DNA of 64,000 bases. Origin: Palauibacter sp022826685. Its GTDB lineage: Bacteria; Gemmatimonadota; Gemmatimonadetes; Palauibacterales; Palauibacteraceae. Under the pieces are notes generated by a model. The model ran no database searches. It saw nothing but the letters and a program-made list of their open reading frames with translations, and was not told the origin of the DNA. This document shows positions 17,553-26,540 of this stretch, one piece after another; position 1 is the stretch's first letter; each line of letters starts with the position of its first letter. The position numbers and the translations under genes were made by a program. Location: the NCBI RefSeq assembly GCF_965221685.1, contig NZ_OZ244907.1; one strand, 5' to 3'.

Positions 17553-18446
17553 TCAGCCGCGAAGGTGCTCGTTGAAGAAGGCGATGGTCCGCTCCTGCGC
17601 GAGGCTCGCGGCTTCCTCGTCGTACCGTGGGGTGGTGTCGTTGTGGAAGCCGTGGTTCGCGCCCTCATAGGTGTGGACCGCGAAGTCCTTCCCGTTCGCC
17701 TCGAGCGCCTCCTGATAGGCCGGGTACGCGGCGTTGATCCGCTCGTCCAGCCCGGCGAGCTGGATCATCAGCGGCGCCTGGATGGATGGCACGTCCTCCA
17801 GGTCCGGCGCCGACCCGTAGAACGGCACGCCGGCGCCCAGATCCGGCAGCCGGACCGCGAGCTGATTCACGACCCCGCCGCCGTAGCAGAATCCGACCGC
17901 CCCGACGCGCCCGGTGGTCGCCTCGTGGTCGCGCAGGAACCCGAAGGCGGCGATCCAGTCTTCCATCATCACGTCCCTGTCGAGCTGCCGCTGCATCTCC
18001 CGGCCCTCGTCGTCGTTGCCCGGATAGCCGCCCAGGGGAGTGAGCGCGTCCGGCCCCAGCGCCACGAAATCCGCGGCGGCGAACCTGCGCACCACATCTT
18101 CGATGTAGGGGTTCAGGCCGCGATTCTCGTGGATGACCAGGACTGCGGGCATGGGCTCCGTCGCGCTGGCGGGCACGGCCAGGTAGCCGCGCATGGTGCC
18201 CGATCCGCTCGGCGACGGGTAGGTGACGTACTCCTGCCGGATCCGGGCATCGTCCCGCGCAACGTGCCGCGCCCATGCGTAATTGGGACGAAGGGCCTGG
18301 AGGACCCCGACGGCGGCGGCGCTGCTGCCCAGCACCTTGCCGGCCCCCTCCAGGAAATCCCGCCGATGGATGAAGCCGTGTACGTAGCCATCGAAGAGGG
18401 CGAGCACCTCCTGGGGAAAATCGCTTGCCTTCCTTCGCGTGGTCAT
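17553..18446 (-). CDS. Tat-exported dienelactone hydrolase family protein
   Basis: A 297-residue alpha/beta hydrolase. The ATG at 18446 has AGGAGG seven bases upstream, preferred to the longer frame from 18470. An RRDFLEG twin-arginine motif near residue 30 and a hydrophobic stretch (VLGSSAAAVGVLQAL) indicate Tat export. The dienelactone hydrolase triad is visible: Cys in GFCYGGG, Asp in LAGLDERI and His in GANHGFHND. The family hydrolyses lactones or esters. The next gene upstream (glyQS) is divergent. Confidence 0.9.
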   Translation of the reverse strand: MTTRRKASDFPQEVLALFDGYVHGFIHRRDFLEGAGKVLGSSAAAVGVLQALRPNYAWARHVARDDARIRQEYVTYPSPSGSGTMRGYLAVPASATEPMPAVLVIHENRGLNPYIEDVVRRFAAADFVALGPDALTPLGGYPGNDDEGREMQRQLDRDVMMEDWIAAFGFLRDHEATTGRVGAVGFCYGGGVVNQLAVRLPDLGAGVPFYGSAPDLEDVPSIQAPLMIQLAGLDERINAAYPAYQEALEANGKDFAVHTYEGANHGFHNDTTPRYDEEAASLAQERTIAFFNEHLRG

Positions 18447-18586
18447 GGGAAGTCCTCCTGTTGGGGTCACTCGAACCTGTCGCGCTTTGCCACCGACTGC
18501 GGGCTGCGGCTATCGTTGCGGCTCGCTAGCCTCGTCCAGCCTATTCCGCCGCCGCGCCCGGCGCGAGCGGTCGTCGAAGATACCCC

Positions 18587-19963
18587 ATGACCGACAACAC
18601 GAACACGGATTCCACCGCCGATTCGGGGCATCCGCCCGGGCTGATGGACAAGCTCGTGTCCCTCGCCAAGCGGCGCGGGTTCATCTTCCAGTCCTCCGAG
18701 ATCTACGGCGGCGTAGGCTCCGTCTACGATTACGGCCCGCTCGGCATCGAACTCAAGAACCGCATCCAGGATCTCTGGTGGCGCGAGATGGTGTACCGCC
18801 ACCCGAACATCGTCGGGCTCGACGCGGGGATCCTCATGAACCCCGAGGTGTGGGTCGCGAGCGGACACGTGGGTGCGTTCACGGACCCGCTCGTCGAGTG
18901 CCGGAGCTGCCACCGGCGTTTCCGCGCGGACGACCTGCCGCTGATCGAGGCGGGGAAGCCCGAGGAGCAGCAGTGCGCGGTGTGCGGGACCACGGGACAG
19001 TGGACGGACCCCCGCCAGTTCAACCTCATGTTCAAGACGTTCATGGGGGTGGTGGAGGACGAGGCCTCGACCGTCTACCTGAGGCCGGAGACGGCGCAGG
19101 GGATCTTCGTCAACTTCCGGAACGTGCAGGAGTCGGTGCGCCAGAAGGTCCCGTTCGGGATCGCGCAGGTGGGGAAGGCGTTCCGCAACGAGATCACGCC
19201 CGGGAACTTCATCTTCCGCACGCGCGAATTCGAACAAATGGAGATGCAGTTCTTCTGCGCGCCCGGGACGGAGGACGAGTGGTTCGAGACGTGGAAGGAA
19301 CGCCGCATGGCGTGGGTCGAGACGCTGGGCATCCGGCCGGAGCGGCTGCGCTTCCACCGCCACGGGCCGGATGAACTCGCGCACTACTGCAGGGACGCGT
19401 CGGACATCCAGTACCGGTTCCCGTTCGGGTGGCAGGAGTTCGAGGGGATCCACAACCGGACGGACTACGACCTCGGGCGCCACCAGGAGCACTCGGGGAA
19501 GAAGCTGGAGTACTTCGACCAGCCGGCGAACCAAAAGTACGTGCCGTTCGTGATCGAGACCTCGGCGGGACTCAGCCGCACCCTTCTCGTCGTGCTGGCG
19601 GATGCCTACGACGAGGAGGACGTCGGCGGGCAGCAGCGCGTCGTGCTGCGGCTCAAGCCCGCGCTGGCGCCCTTCCACGCGGCGGTCTTCCCGCTCGTGA
19701 AGAAGGACGGGATGCCGGAGATCGCCGAGAAGCTCGCAGCCGATCTGCGGGGGCAGTTCAACGTCATGTACGACATCGCGGGGTCGATCGGAAAGCGGTA
19801 CCGGCGGCAGGACGAGGCGGGAACGCCGTTCTGCCTGACCATCGATGGCCAGACGCTCGAGGATGAGACGTGCACGGTGCGCGATCGGGATTCGCTCGAG
19901 CAGACGCGCGTGCCGCTGTCGGGCGTGGCGGCGTGGCTCGCCGCCGCGATCGGCGGCGCCTGA
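18587..19963 (+). CDS. glyQS: Glycyl-tRNA synthetase, alpha2 type
   Basis: A 458-residue class II synthetase that charges tRNA-Gly. Motifs: the N-terminal SLAKRRGFIFQSSEIYGG, YDYGPLG, the motif 2 region FRNEITPGNFIFRTREFEQ, the glycine-recognising VIETSAGLSRTLLVVL and the C-terminal anticodon-binding domain (APFHAAVFPLVKKDG). A CxxC pair plus CAVCG between about residues 100 and 130 (CRSC, CAVCG) form a zinc-ribbon insertion. The sequence shows the eukaryote/Thermus-like homodimeric form, not the alpha2beta2 E. coli form. It leads a long plus-strand run. Confidence 0.96.
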   Translation: MTDNTNTDSTADSGHPPGLMDKLVSLAKRRGFIFQSSEIYGGVGSVYDYGPLGIELKNRIQDLWWREMVYRHPNIVGLDAGILMNPEVWVASGHVGAFTDPLVECRSCHRRFRADDLPLIEAGKPEEQQCAVCGTTGQWTDPRQFNLMFKTFMGVVEDEASTVYLRPETAQGIFVNFRNVQESVRQKVPFGIAQVGKAFRNEITPGNFIFRTREFEQMEMQFFCAPGTEDEWFETWKERRMAWVETLGIRPERLRFHRHGPDELAHYCRDASDIQYRFPFGWQEFEGIHNRTDYDLGRHQEHSGKKLEYFDQPANQKYVPFVIETSAGLSRTLLVVLADAYDEEDVGGQQRVVLRLKPALAPFHAAVFPLVKKDGMPEIAEKLAADLRGQFNVMYDIAGSIGKRYRRQDEAGTPFCLTIDGQTLEDETCTVRDRDSLEQTRVPLSGVAAWLAAAIGGA

Positions 19964-19978
19964 TCGGGCGGGGCGCGC

Positions 19979-21469
19979 TTGCCGTTTCGCGTAGCGGAGA
20001 TCCGTGACCGGGCCCAGCGCCTGCAGAGCGCCTTGGCGCGCGCCCGGTACCGGCTCCGCAGCGGGCTGGACGAGCGGTCCTCGATCGCGTCGCTGTACGG
20101 GCAACACCGGCTTCTCCGCAGTCCCGGAGTGCTTCAGGCCATCCAGCGCGACCTCTCCGAGGCGTACGGAGATGAGCGCCGACGCCTGAAGACGCTCTTC
20201 AACTGGGTCGCGGGCCAGCAAATCGAGGCGGAACTCGCCCCGCTGGAAGACGAACTGCGGTCGTGGGAGACCGGGACGACCGTCGCCCTCGCCGAGACGG
20301 AGATCCCGCTGCGACGCGTCCCGGACTGGATCGTGCGCGCCGAGGACCGGGGCGAGCGGCTGGGGTGGGAGGCGGCGCGGCACAGCCGGATCGAGGAGGC
20401 CGCGGCGCTGCGACTCGATGTCGTGCACCGGGGACGCGAGGCCGTGGTTCAACTCGGTCTCGGGGGATACTTCGAGGCGCGGGAGCGGCTGGCCGGCTTG
20501 GACCTGCAGCGCCTGGAGCGCGATGCGACGGCGATCCTCGAGGGGACGGAGGCACGCTACCGGCGGATGTTCGCGGCGGAGGCGGAGACTCGCCTCGATA
20601 CGGGCGAAGGGCCGCCTTCGCGGGCCGACGCGCGGTGGCTGATGGGGATGCGCTGGCTCGGGCGGCACTTCGAGATCGAGCCGTTCGCGGCGCGCCTTCG
20701 CCGCGGCATCGAAGTCATGGGGCTGGGCCGGGTGTTCGATCGCTCCGTGCGCATCGACATCGACCGGCGGCGCCTCAAGGACGAGCGGTCGTTCACGGCG
20801 GTCATCGACGTGCCCGGGGACGTGCGGCTCGTCGTGTGTCCGCTGGGCGGCTGGATCGATGCGCGCCGCCTGCTCCACGAGACGGGACACGCGCTCCACT
20901 ACACGCACGCATCCGCCGCGCTCTCGTGGGAGGAGCGGGTGCTGGGCGACGACTCGATCGGCGAATCCTTCGGGCTGGTGTTCGACTCGCTGACGCTGGA
21001 TCGCGTCTGGGTCGAGTCCGCGACGGGACTCAAGGGCGACGCGCTGGAGGACTACCGGCAACTCGCGGGCTTTCTCCGGCTCTACCGTCTGCGCCGGGAC
21101 GCCGCGCGCTTCCTGTGGGAGCTGGAGCTGGCCCGGTCGCAGCGGCCCGGTGAGCAGGCCGATCGATACGCCGCGCTGCTGAGCGAGGCGACGGGATTCG
21201 CGCACCATCCGGGCACCTACCTCACGGATCACCGGCGGGCCTACCAGGCCGCGCGGCGGCTGCGGGGCTGGATGCTCAGCTCCATCATCATCGATCGCCT
21301 GAACCAGCGCTTCGGGGCCCAGTGGCACCGCACGGGCGCGGCGGGGAAGTTCCTGCTCGAGGTGCTCTCGGCCGGCCGGCGCGAAGACGCCGCGCAGCTC
21401 GCCCCGCAGTTCGGCGTGGAGGGGCTGACGCCCGAGATGCTGCTCAAGCGCGTCGAACGCTGGCAATGA
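19979..21469 (+). CDS. M3-like zinc metallopeptidase
   Basis: A 496-residue protein with RRLLHETGHALHYTHA, an HExxH zinc site, near residue 302, and a downstream acidic segment GDDSIGESFGLVFDSL that should give the third ligand. The helical, arginine-rich body resembles M3/M32-type oligopeptidases, but it is shorter than typical M3 enzymes (about 600-680). No signal peptide is seen. The start is taken as TTG at 19979, 15 bases after the glyQS stop; no better start is close. It is probably co-transcribed with glyQS. Confidence 0.75.
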   Translation: MPFRVAEIRDRAQRLQSALARARYRLRSGLDERSSIASLYGQHRLLRSPGVLQAIQRDLSEAYGDERRRLKTLFNWVAGQQIEAELAPLEDELRSWETGTTVALAETEIPLRRVPDWIVRAEDRGERLGWEAARHSRIEEAAALRLDVVHRGREAVVQLGLGGYFEARERLAGLDLQRLERDATAILEGTEARYRRMFAAEAETRLDTGEGPPSRADARWLMGMRWLGRHFEIEPFAARLRRGIEVMGLGRVFDRSVRIDIDRRRLKDERSFTAVIDVPGDVRLVVCPLGGWIDARRLLHETGHALHYTHASAALSWEERVLGDDSIGESFGLVFDSLTLDRVWVESATGLKGDALEDYRQLAGFLRLYRLRRDAARFLWELELARSQRPGEQADRYAALLSEATGFAHHPGTYLTDHRRAYQAARRLRGWMLSSIIIDRLNQRFGAQWHRTGAAGKFLLEVLSAGRREDAAQLAPQFGVEGLTPEMLLKRVERWQ

Positions 21470-21479
21470 GCGGACGGCG

Positions 21480-22475
21480 GTGAGCGGGCTGCGCTGGCCC
21501 GGCAGGTTCGCGCTGGGCGCGGCGGCCGGGCTCGCGGGCGCCGCGTGGTGGCTGGCCATGACGCGGCGCAACGAGGCGCTCGTGCGGCCACCCGTTCGGG
21601 ACGGCTCCGGCGAGGCGCTCCCCGGCGGGGTCATCGAGTACTCCGACGGCGAGAAGGTCGAGTTCGTCGACTCCGGGTCGGGCGATGCGCTCGTCTGGGT
21701 CCCCGGCGCGGACGGGCCGAAGGAGACGTTTCGCTATCAGCTTCCGAGCTTCTCCCGCCGCCACCGCGTCGTGTGCGCGGATCTGCGGCGCGAGTTCGCG
21801 ACCACGGACGGCTTCGACCGCCTGGTCGACGACGTGGCCGAACTCGTCGAGGCGCGTGAGGTCGAGCGCTTCGTGCTCATCGGGACGAGCCTCGGGAGCG
21901 CGATCGCGATGCGCTTCGCGAGCCGGTTTCCGGAACGCCTGCGCGGGATCGTCCTCTGTAACCCGCTGGCGCGCGTCTCCTACCGCCACGTCGGCTTCAA
22001 CCGGGCCGCGCTGATCCCTCTCGCCATGCTGACGACCCGATATCTCCCGACGGAACTCTCCCGCGGTCTGGCCCGGGTCTGGAGCCGTCTCGGCGTCTGG
22101 ATCTTCGACGACTCGCCGGGTCGGGACGCCCTCATCGAGTACGCGCTCTTCACCGGGCCGCGCACCGTCCGCCCCACCGTGTCGGACCGCCGCGTCTCGG
22201 GCCTGCGGCGGGTGGATCTGCGGGCGGATCTGCCGGAGATCGCGCTGCCCGCGCTCGTGGTGAAGGGCCCACGCGACGAGTATTGTCCGGTGGACTGGGC
22301 GCGCGAGATCACCGAACTGCTGCCCGACGCCGAGTACGTCCCCATTCGCGGCACCGGGCACTGCTCGCACATCTCGCGCCCCGGCGCCTTCAACGAGACG
22401 CTGGACGATTGGCTCCGGCGGCTCCCGGCGCGCGAGGAAGAGGAAGAAACGTCAGTCGAGAGAGGCGACGCATGA
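21480..22475 (+). CDS. Membrane-anchored alpha/beta hydrolase
   Basis: A 331-residue hydrolase starting at GTG 21480. A hydrophobic N-terminal segment (FALGAAAGLAGAAWWLA) would anchor it. The nucleophile elbow is GTSLGSAIA (Ser), with Asp in KGPRDEYCPVDW and His in GTGHCSHISRP, an intact triad. The lid region around residues 170-210 is arginine-rich. The substrate is unknown. The stop overlaps the start of the following transporter gene (ATGA), so the two are co-translated. Confidence 0.85.
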   Translation: MSGLRWPGRFALGAAAGLAGAAWWLAMTRRNEALVRPPVRDGSGEALPGGVIEYSDGEKVEFVDSGSGDALVWVPGADGPKETFRYQLPSFSRRHRVVCADLRREFATTDGFDRLVDDVAELVEAREVERFVLIGTSLGSAIAMRFASRFPERLRGIVLCNPLARVSYRHVGFNRAALIPLAMLTTRYLPTELSRGLARVWSRLGVWIFDDSPGRDALIEYALFTGPRTVRPTVSDRRVSGLRRVDLRADLPEIALPALVVKGPRDEYCPVDWAREITELLPDAEYVPIRGTGHCSHISRPGAFNETLDDWLRRLPAREEEEETSVERGDA

Positions 22476-23968
22476 CGAATCCCGTCTTCAGTTCCCGGGC
22501 CGCGATGATGCTGGCCATGCTCGGGATGGCCGTCGGAACCGGCAACATCTGGCGCTTCCCGCGCATCGCGGCCTCCAACGGGGGCGGCTCCTTCCTCGTC
22601 GCGTGGGTCGTCTTCCTCCTCCTCTGGTCCGTGCCCCTGATCCTCACGGAGTTCGCCACCGGCAAGGCGGCGCGCTCCGGCCCGATCGGCGCGTTCACGA
22701 AGCTGGCCGGGAAGAAGTACAGCTGGATGGGCGCGTGGATCGCCTTCGTCTCGACCGCGATCATGTTCTACTACACGGTCGTGATGGGGTGGACGCTCCG
22801 ATACCTGTTCGGAGCCGTGACCCAAACCGTGCCCACCGCCCCCTGCGAGGCCGGGGCCGCGACCTGCGTGGGACCGCAGGAGTACTGGGACGGCTTCATC
22901 GGCTCCGGATGGCCGATTCTGACGCACGCCCTCGCGATCGCGCTCGCGGTGATGGTGGTGCTGCGCGGCGTGAAGGGGATCGAGCGCGCCGCACGTTTCC
23001 TCATTCCGAGTCTGCTCCTCCTCGTCCTGGCGCTGACGATCCGGGCGGTCACGCTCCCGGGCGCGAGCGCGGGTCTCGCGTTCCTCTTCACCCCCGACTG
23101 GGCGATGCTGGGCAACGCCTCGATCTGGCTCGAGGCCCTTACGCAGAACGCCTGGGACACCGGGGCGGGCTGGGGTCTGATCACGGCGTACGCGATCTAC
23201 ATGAAGAAACGCGAAGACACGACGCTGAACGCCTTCATGCTGGGGTTCGGGAACAACTCCGTGTCGCTGCTGGCCGGGATCATGGTGCTCTGCACGGTGT
23301 TTGCGATCCTGCCCAACGCGGCGGACCAGATCGTGGGGGCGGGGAACGAGGGGCTGACGTTCATCTGGGTACCGCAACTGTTCGGTCTCATGCCGGGCGG
23401 CTCCGTGTTCATGGTCCTCTTCTTCCTCGCGCTCGTGTTCGCCGCGTGGAGCAGCCTGATCGCGATGATCGAGATGGCCAGCCGCGTCCTCACCGATGCC
23501 GGCATCGCGCGGAAGAGGGCCGTGCTGACGATCGGCGGTCTCGGGCTGGTGCTCGGACTCCCGTCGGCGATCTGGATCGAGGTCTTCCGGAACCAGGACT
23601 GGGTGTGGGGCGTCGGACTGATGCTCAGCGGACTCTTCTTCTCCGTCATGGTCATGCGGCACGGCGTGGACCGCTTCCGCCGCCGGCTCGTGAACAGCGA
23701 GGGCAGCGACCTGGTGGTCGGGCGCTGGTGGAACGTCGTCATACGGCTTGTCGCCGTGCAGTCGGTCGTGATCATGGTCTGGTGGCTGTGGCAGGCGGTC
23801 GACTTCAACGATCTCGCCGGGTCGTTCACGCTCTTCTCGGAGTTCAACGCCGGGACGGTGCTCATCCAGTGGGCGATCGCGATCGCCGCCTTCCTGGGCC
23901 TCAACCGCTGGCTGGCCGCCAACGCAGCGGGCTCGGCGGCTTCGGCGGCCTCGGGGGAAGAAGCCTGA
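22472..23968 (+). CDS. Sodium-dependent NSS family transporter
   Basis: A 498-residue membrane protein of the neurotransmitter:sodium symporter (SLC6/LeuT) family, moving an amino acid or amine into the cell with sodium. The signature AVGTGNIWRFPR is in TM1, where the unwound binding segment lies. About 11-12 hydrophobic helices follow, including FYYTVVMGWTLRYLF (TM3) and the TM6 area SIWLEALTQNAWDTGAGWG. The start ATG overlaps the hydrolase stop. The substrate cannot be read from sequence. Confidence 0.93.
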   Translation: MTNPVFSSRAAMMLAMLGMAVGTGNIWRFPRIAASNGGGSFLVAWVVFLLLWSVPLILTEFATGKAARSGPIGAFTKLAGKKYSWMGAWIAFVSTAIMFYYTVVMGWTLRYLFGAVTQTVPTAPCEAGAATCVGPQEYWDGFIGSGWPILTHALAIALAVMVVLRGVKGIERAARFLIPSLLLLVLALTIRAVTLPGASAGLAFLFTPDWAMLGNASIWLEALTQNAWDTGAGWGLITAYAIYMKKREDTTLNAFMLGFGNNSVSLLAGIMVLCTVFAILPNAADQIVGAGNEGLTFIWVPQLFGLMPGGSVFMVLFFLALVFAAWSSLIAMIEMASRVLTDAGIARKRAVLTIGGLGLVLGLPSAIWIEVFRNQDWVWGVGLMLSGLFFSVMVMRHGVDRFRRRLVNSEGSDLVVGRWWNVVIRLVAVQSVVIMVWWLWQAVDFNDLAGSFTLFSEFNAGTVLIQWAIAIAAFLGLNRWLAANAAGSAASAASGEEA

Positions 23969-24008
23969 CGGGGGCGGCGACCGGCCGATCGCGCGGTGAA
24001 CTTCAGCG

Positions 24009-24710
24009 GTGAACTTCAACCGATTCGAGACGGCGGCCCGCCGCATGTGGCACGAGATCCCCTCGGGGGCCCGGGAGGGGGTCGACGGGCTGACGATCGA
24101 GCCGGAGGCCGCAAGGCATCCCGACTTCGACTGGGTGTACACGATGGGGGAGTGCCTCACGGAGGCGTGGCCGAGCGGCGCCGGCGGGGACGGCGACGTC
24201 CGCTCGGAACTCGTCCTCTATCACGGCTCCTTCCGGGCCCTCGCGGGCGAGGATCCCGACTTCGACTGGGAGGGCGAACTGTGGGAGACGATCCTGCACG
24301 AACTGCTGCACCACCGGGAATCGGCCGCCGGTGAGGCGGGTCTGGATGCCGTGGACTGGGCGCACGAGCAGAATCTGCGCCGGCTCGCGGGGGAGCCGTT
24401 CGATCCGGACTTCTTCCGGGCGGTGCCGTCCGGCCCGGACGGCGTCGTGAGGCTGGAATCGGAGCTGTTCGTCGAGTCGACGGTAGCGGAACGCGCGGAG
24501 GAGGCGGTGTTCGAATGGCGCGGGCGACGCTACGCCGTGGAAGCGCCGGCCTCGGCGGCCCGCGCGTTCGTGGAGGTGTCGAACCTGGCGGCGGGTCGCC
24601 TGTGCGTCGTCGTGAGCCGCCGCCGTCCCTGGTGGCGTCTCGGACGCGGGAGCCACCAGCCCGTGGAGCTCTCCGCCCAGGCCTTCCCCCTGCCCGCGAA
24701 GGACGGCTAG
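24009..24710 (+). CDS. Zincin-like metallopeptidase
   Basis: A 233-residue protein with LWETILHELLHHRES near residue 95, an HExxHH zincin motif, and an acidic segment beforehand. It shows no signal peptide. The C-terminal 80 residues (VEAPASAARAFVEV onward) look like a separate beta domain. The GTG at 24009 is used; it lies inside a short tandem duplication (GCGGTGAACTTCA repeated at about 23993 and 24006) so a second GTG in another frame sits 13 bases upstream. The function is otherwise unknown. It abuts the M50 protease gene by four bases. Confidence 0.7.
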   Translation: MNFNRFETAARRMWHEIPSGAREGVDGLTIEPEAARHPDFDWVYTMGECLTEAWPSGAGGDGDVRSELVLYHGSFRALAGEDPDFDWEGELWETILHELLHHRESAAGEAGLDAVDWAHEQNLRRLAGEPFDPDFFRAVPSGPDGVVRLESELFVESTVAERAEEAVFEWRGRRYAVEAPASAARAFVEVSNLAAGRLCVVVSRRRPWWRLGRGSHQPVELSAQAFPLPAKDG

Positions 24711-24714
24711 GGCC

Positions 24715-25875
24715 GTGCCGCTGTTCGGCAGCTTCCGGATCGGACGCTGGTTCGGCTTCCCCATCCGGATCGACTATTCGTGGTTCCCGATCGCCGCGCT
24801 GGTGATCTGGACGTTCACGACGCGCGAATTCCCGAGGGCGCTGCCCTTCTATCCCTCCTCCACGTACCTCGCGATGGGAACGGCGGCGGCGCTCCTCTTC
24901 TTCCTCTCCGTGCTCCTGCACGAACTGGGTCACGCCCTGGCGGGCCGGGCGCGGGGCGTGGAAGTCGAGCACATCACCCTCTTCATCTTCGGCGGCATCG
25001 CGCAGGCGCGAGACGAGGCGCGGCGTCCGCTGGACGAGTTCCTGCTCACCGCGGCGGGTCCGCTCGCGAGCCTGGCGCTGGCCGGCGCGTTTCACGGAGG
25101 GCGGGTGGCGGCGGAAGCCTGGGCGGCCCCGGCGCCGGTCGTCACGGTGCTCGCGTTCCTGGCGCTCCTCAACCTCGTGCTCGCCGTCTTCAACATGATC
25201 CCCGGCTTTCCGCTCGACGGGGGCCGGATCTTCCGCTCCGTCGTGTGGGCCGTCACCGGAGATCTCGTGAAAGCGACCCGGTGGGCGACGCAGGGGGGGC
25301 GGCTGTTCGGCGGCGCGCTCATCGTCCTCGGGCTCTTCAACCTGAGCCGCGGGCAGTTCATCTCCGGCGTGTGGGCGGCTTTCATCGGCTGGTTCGTGGT
25401 GAATGCGGCCTCGTCGAGCCTGCGGCACTTCGAACTCCGCACGCTCCTGCGCCGGATCCCGGTCGCGACGATCATGAACCCCCGGCCCCGCATGATCGAG
25501 GCGACGATGCCCGTCGAGCGGGCGATATCCGAATACTTTTTACGCGGAGGGGAGGAGGCGTATCCGGTGTCGCGCGACGGGGACCTGATCGGGGTCGTCG
25601 AGACGCGGGCTGTTTCCGCGGTGCCGGAGGAGGCGCGCGCGACCACGCCCGTATCGGCGGTCACGAGACCCGCCGCGGAGTTCCCTTCGGCCCGTCCCGA
25701 CGAGTCTCTGGCGGACGCCCTGTTCCGGATCCGAATCCAGGTGTCGTACCTGCTCGTGATCGAGAACGGGTTCGTCGTCGGCGCGCTCGACCCGCGGGAG
25801 GTCAGCGCGCGGGTGCAGCGCCTGCAGCGGATGGGGCTCGTGTCGCTCGGGCCGTCGCCGGCGAAGAGCGCCTGA
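24715..25875 (+). CDS. Site-2 protease family (M50) intramembrane metallopeptidase with CBS-like tail
   Basis: A 386-residue membrane protease starting at GTG 24715. Zinc motif LLHELGHALAG lies in a transmembrane helix near residue 75, and the second motif FNMIPGFPLDGGR near residue 160 supplies the aspartate. Five to six hydrophobic helices cover about residues 20-240. The C-terminal 130 residues (IMNPRPRMIEATMPVERAI onward) are a CBS-domain pair that may sense a nucleotide. Such Rip-type proteases cut membrane-bound regulators. The nth gene follows four bases later. Confidence 0.9.
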   Translation: MPLFGSFRIGRWFGFPIRIDYSWFPIAALVIWTFTTREFPRALPFYPSSTYLAMGTAAALLFFLSVLLHELGHALAGRARGVEVEHITLFIFGGIAQARDEARRPLDEFLLTAAGPLASLALAGAFHGGRVAAEAWAAPAPVVTVLAFLALLNLVLAVFNMIPGFPLDGGRIFRSVVWAVTGDLVKATRWATQGGRLFGGALIVLGLFNLSRGQFISGVWAAFIGWFVVNAASSSLRHFELRTLLRRIPVATIMNPRPRMIEATMPVERAISEYFLRGGEEAYPVSRDGDLIGVVETRAVSAVPEEARATTPVSAVTRPAAEFPSARPDESLADALFRIRIQVSYLLVIENGFVVGALDPREVSARVQRLQRMGLVSLGPSPAKSA

Positions 25876-25879
25876 ACCC

Positions 25880-26539
25880 GTGCCCCGGCCTCGTTCGTGG
25901 AAGGCCCGTTCCGAGCTGGCGGCGGCGCTGTCCCCGCGGCTTGCCGCCCTCTATCCGGACCTCACGGTGTCGCTGGACTGGGAGACGCCGCTCGAGCTGA
26001 TCGTCGCGACGGTGCTCTCGGCCCAGTGCACGGACGAGCGGGTGAACCGGGTCACGCGCACGCTCTTCCCGGCGTATCCCGACGCCCGCGCGTACGCCGA
26101 CGCGCCGCTGGAGGAGCTTCAGGAAGCCGTGCGCCCGACCGGGTTCTTCAACAACAAGGCGCGCCACCTGAAGGGGCTCGGCCGCCGCCTCGTCGACGTG
26201 TACGGCGGGGAGGTTCCGGGGACGATGGAAGACCTGCTCACGCTCCCGGGCGTGGCCCGGAAGACCGCGAACGTCGTGCTCTCCAATGCGTTCGGGCGTC
26301 ACGGGGGCGTGGTCGTGGACACGCACGTGAAGCGGGTCACGCACCGCTTCGGCCTCACGAACGAGGTCGACCCCCCGAAGGTGGAGAAGGATCTCATGCG
26401 GGTGCTGCCGCGCGAGGAATGGCACCCGTTCGCGTGGCGGTCGATCCTGCACGGCCGGACGGTGTGCCACGCCCGGAAGCCGCGTTGCGCCGAGTGCCCC
26501 GTGGCCGATCTGTGCGCGAGCGCCGGGAAGTTCGAGTGA
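25880..26539 (+). CDS. nth: Endonuclease III
   Basis: A 219-residue DNA N-glycosylase/AP lyase for oxidised pyrimidines. The helix-hairpin-helix with catalytic Lys is LPGVARKTANVV and the catalytic Asp is in VVDTHVKR. The C-terminal 4Fe-4S cluster has Cys in VCHARKPRCAECPVADLC (spacing C-x6-C-x2-C-x5-C). Start GTG at 25880, right after the M50 stop; the gene is packed with queG (one base gap), suggesting one transcript. Confidence 0.96.
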   Translation: MPRPRSWKARSELAAALSPRLAALYPDLTVSLDWETPLELIVATVLSAQCTDERVNRVTRTLFPAYPDARAYADAPLEELQEAVRPTGFFNNKARHLKGLGRRLVDVYGGEVPGTMEDLLTLPGVARKTANVVLSNAFGRHGGVVVDTHVKRVTHRFGLTNEVDPPKVEKDLMRVLPREEWHPFAWRSILHGRTVCHARKPRCAECPVADLCASAGKFE

Positions 26540-26540
26540 C

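Noticed and set aside
18467..21634. A 1055-codon open frame on the minus strand
   Set aside because: It lies opposite glyQS and the M3-like peptidase and has no recognisable motif; it is a GC-content shadow.
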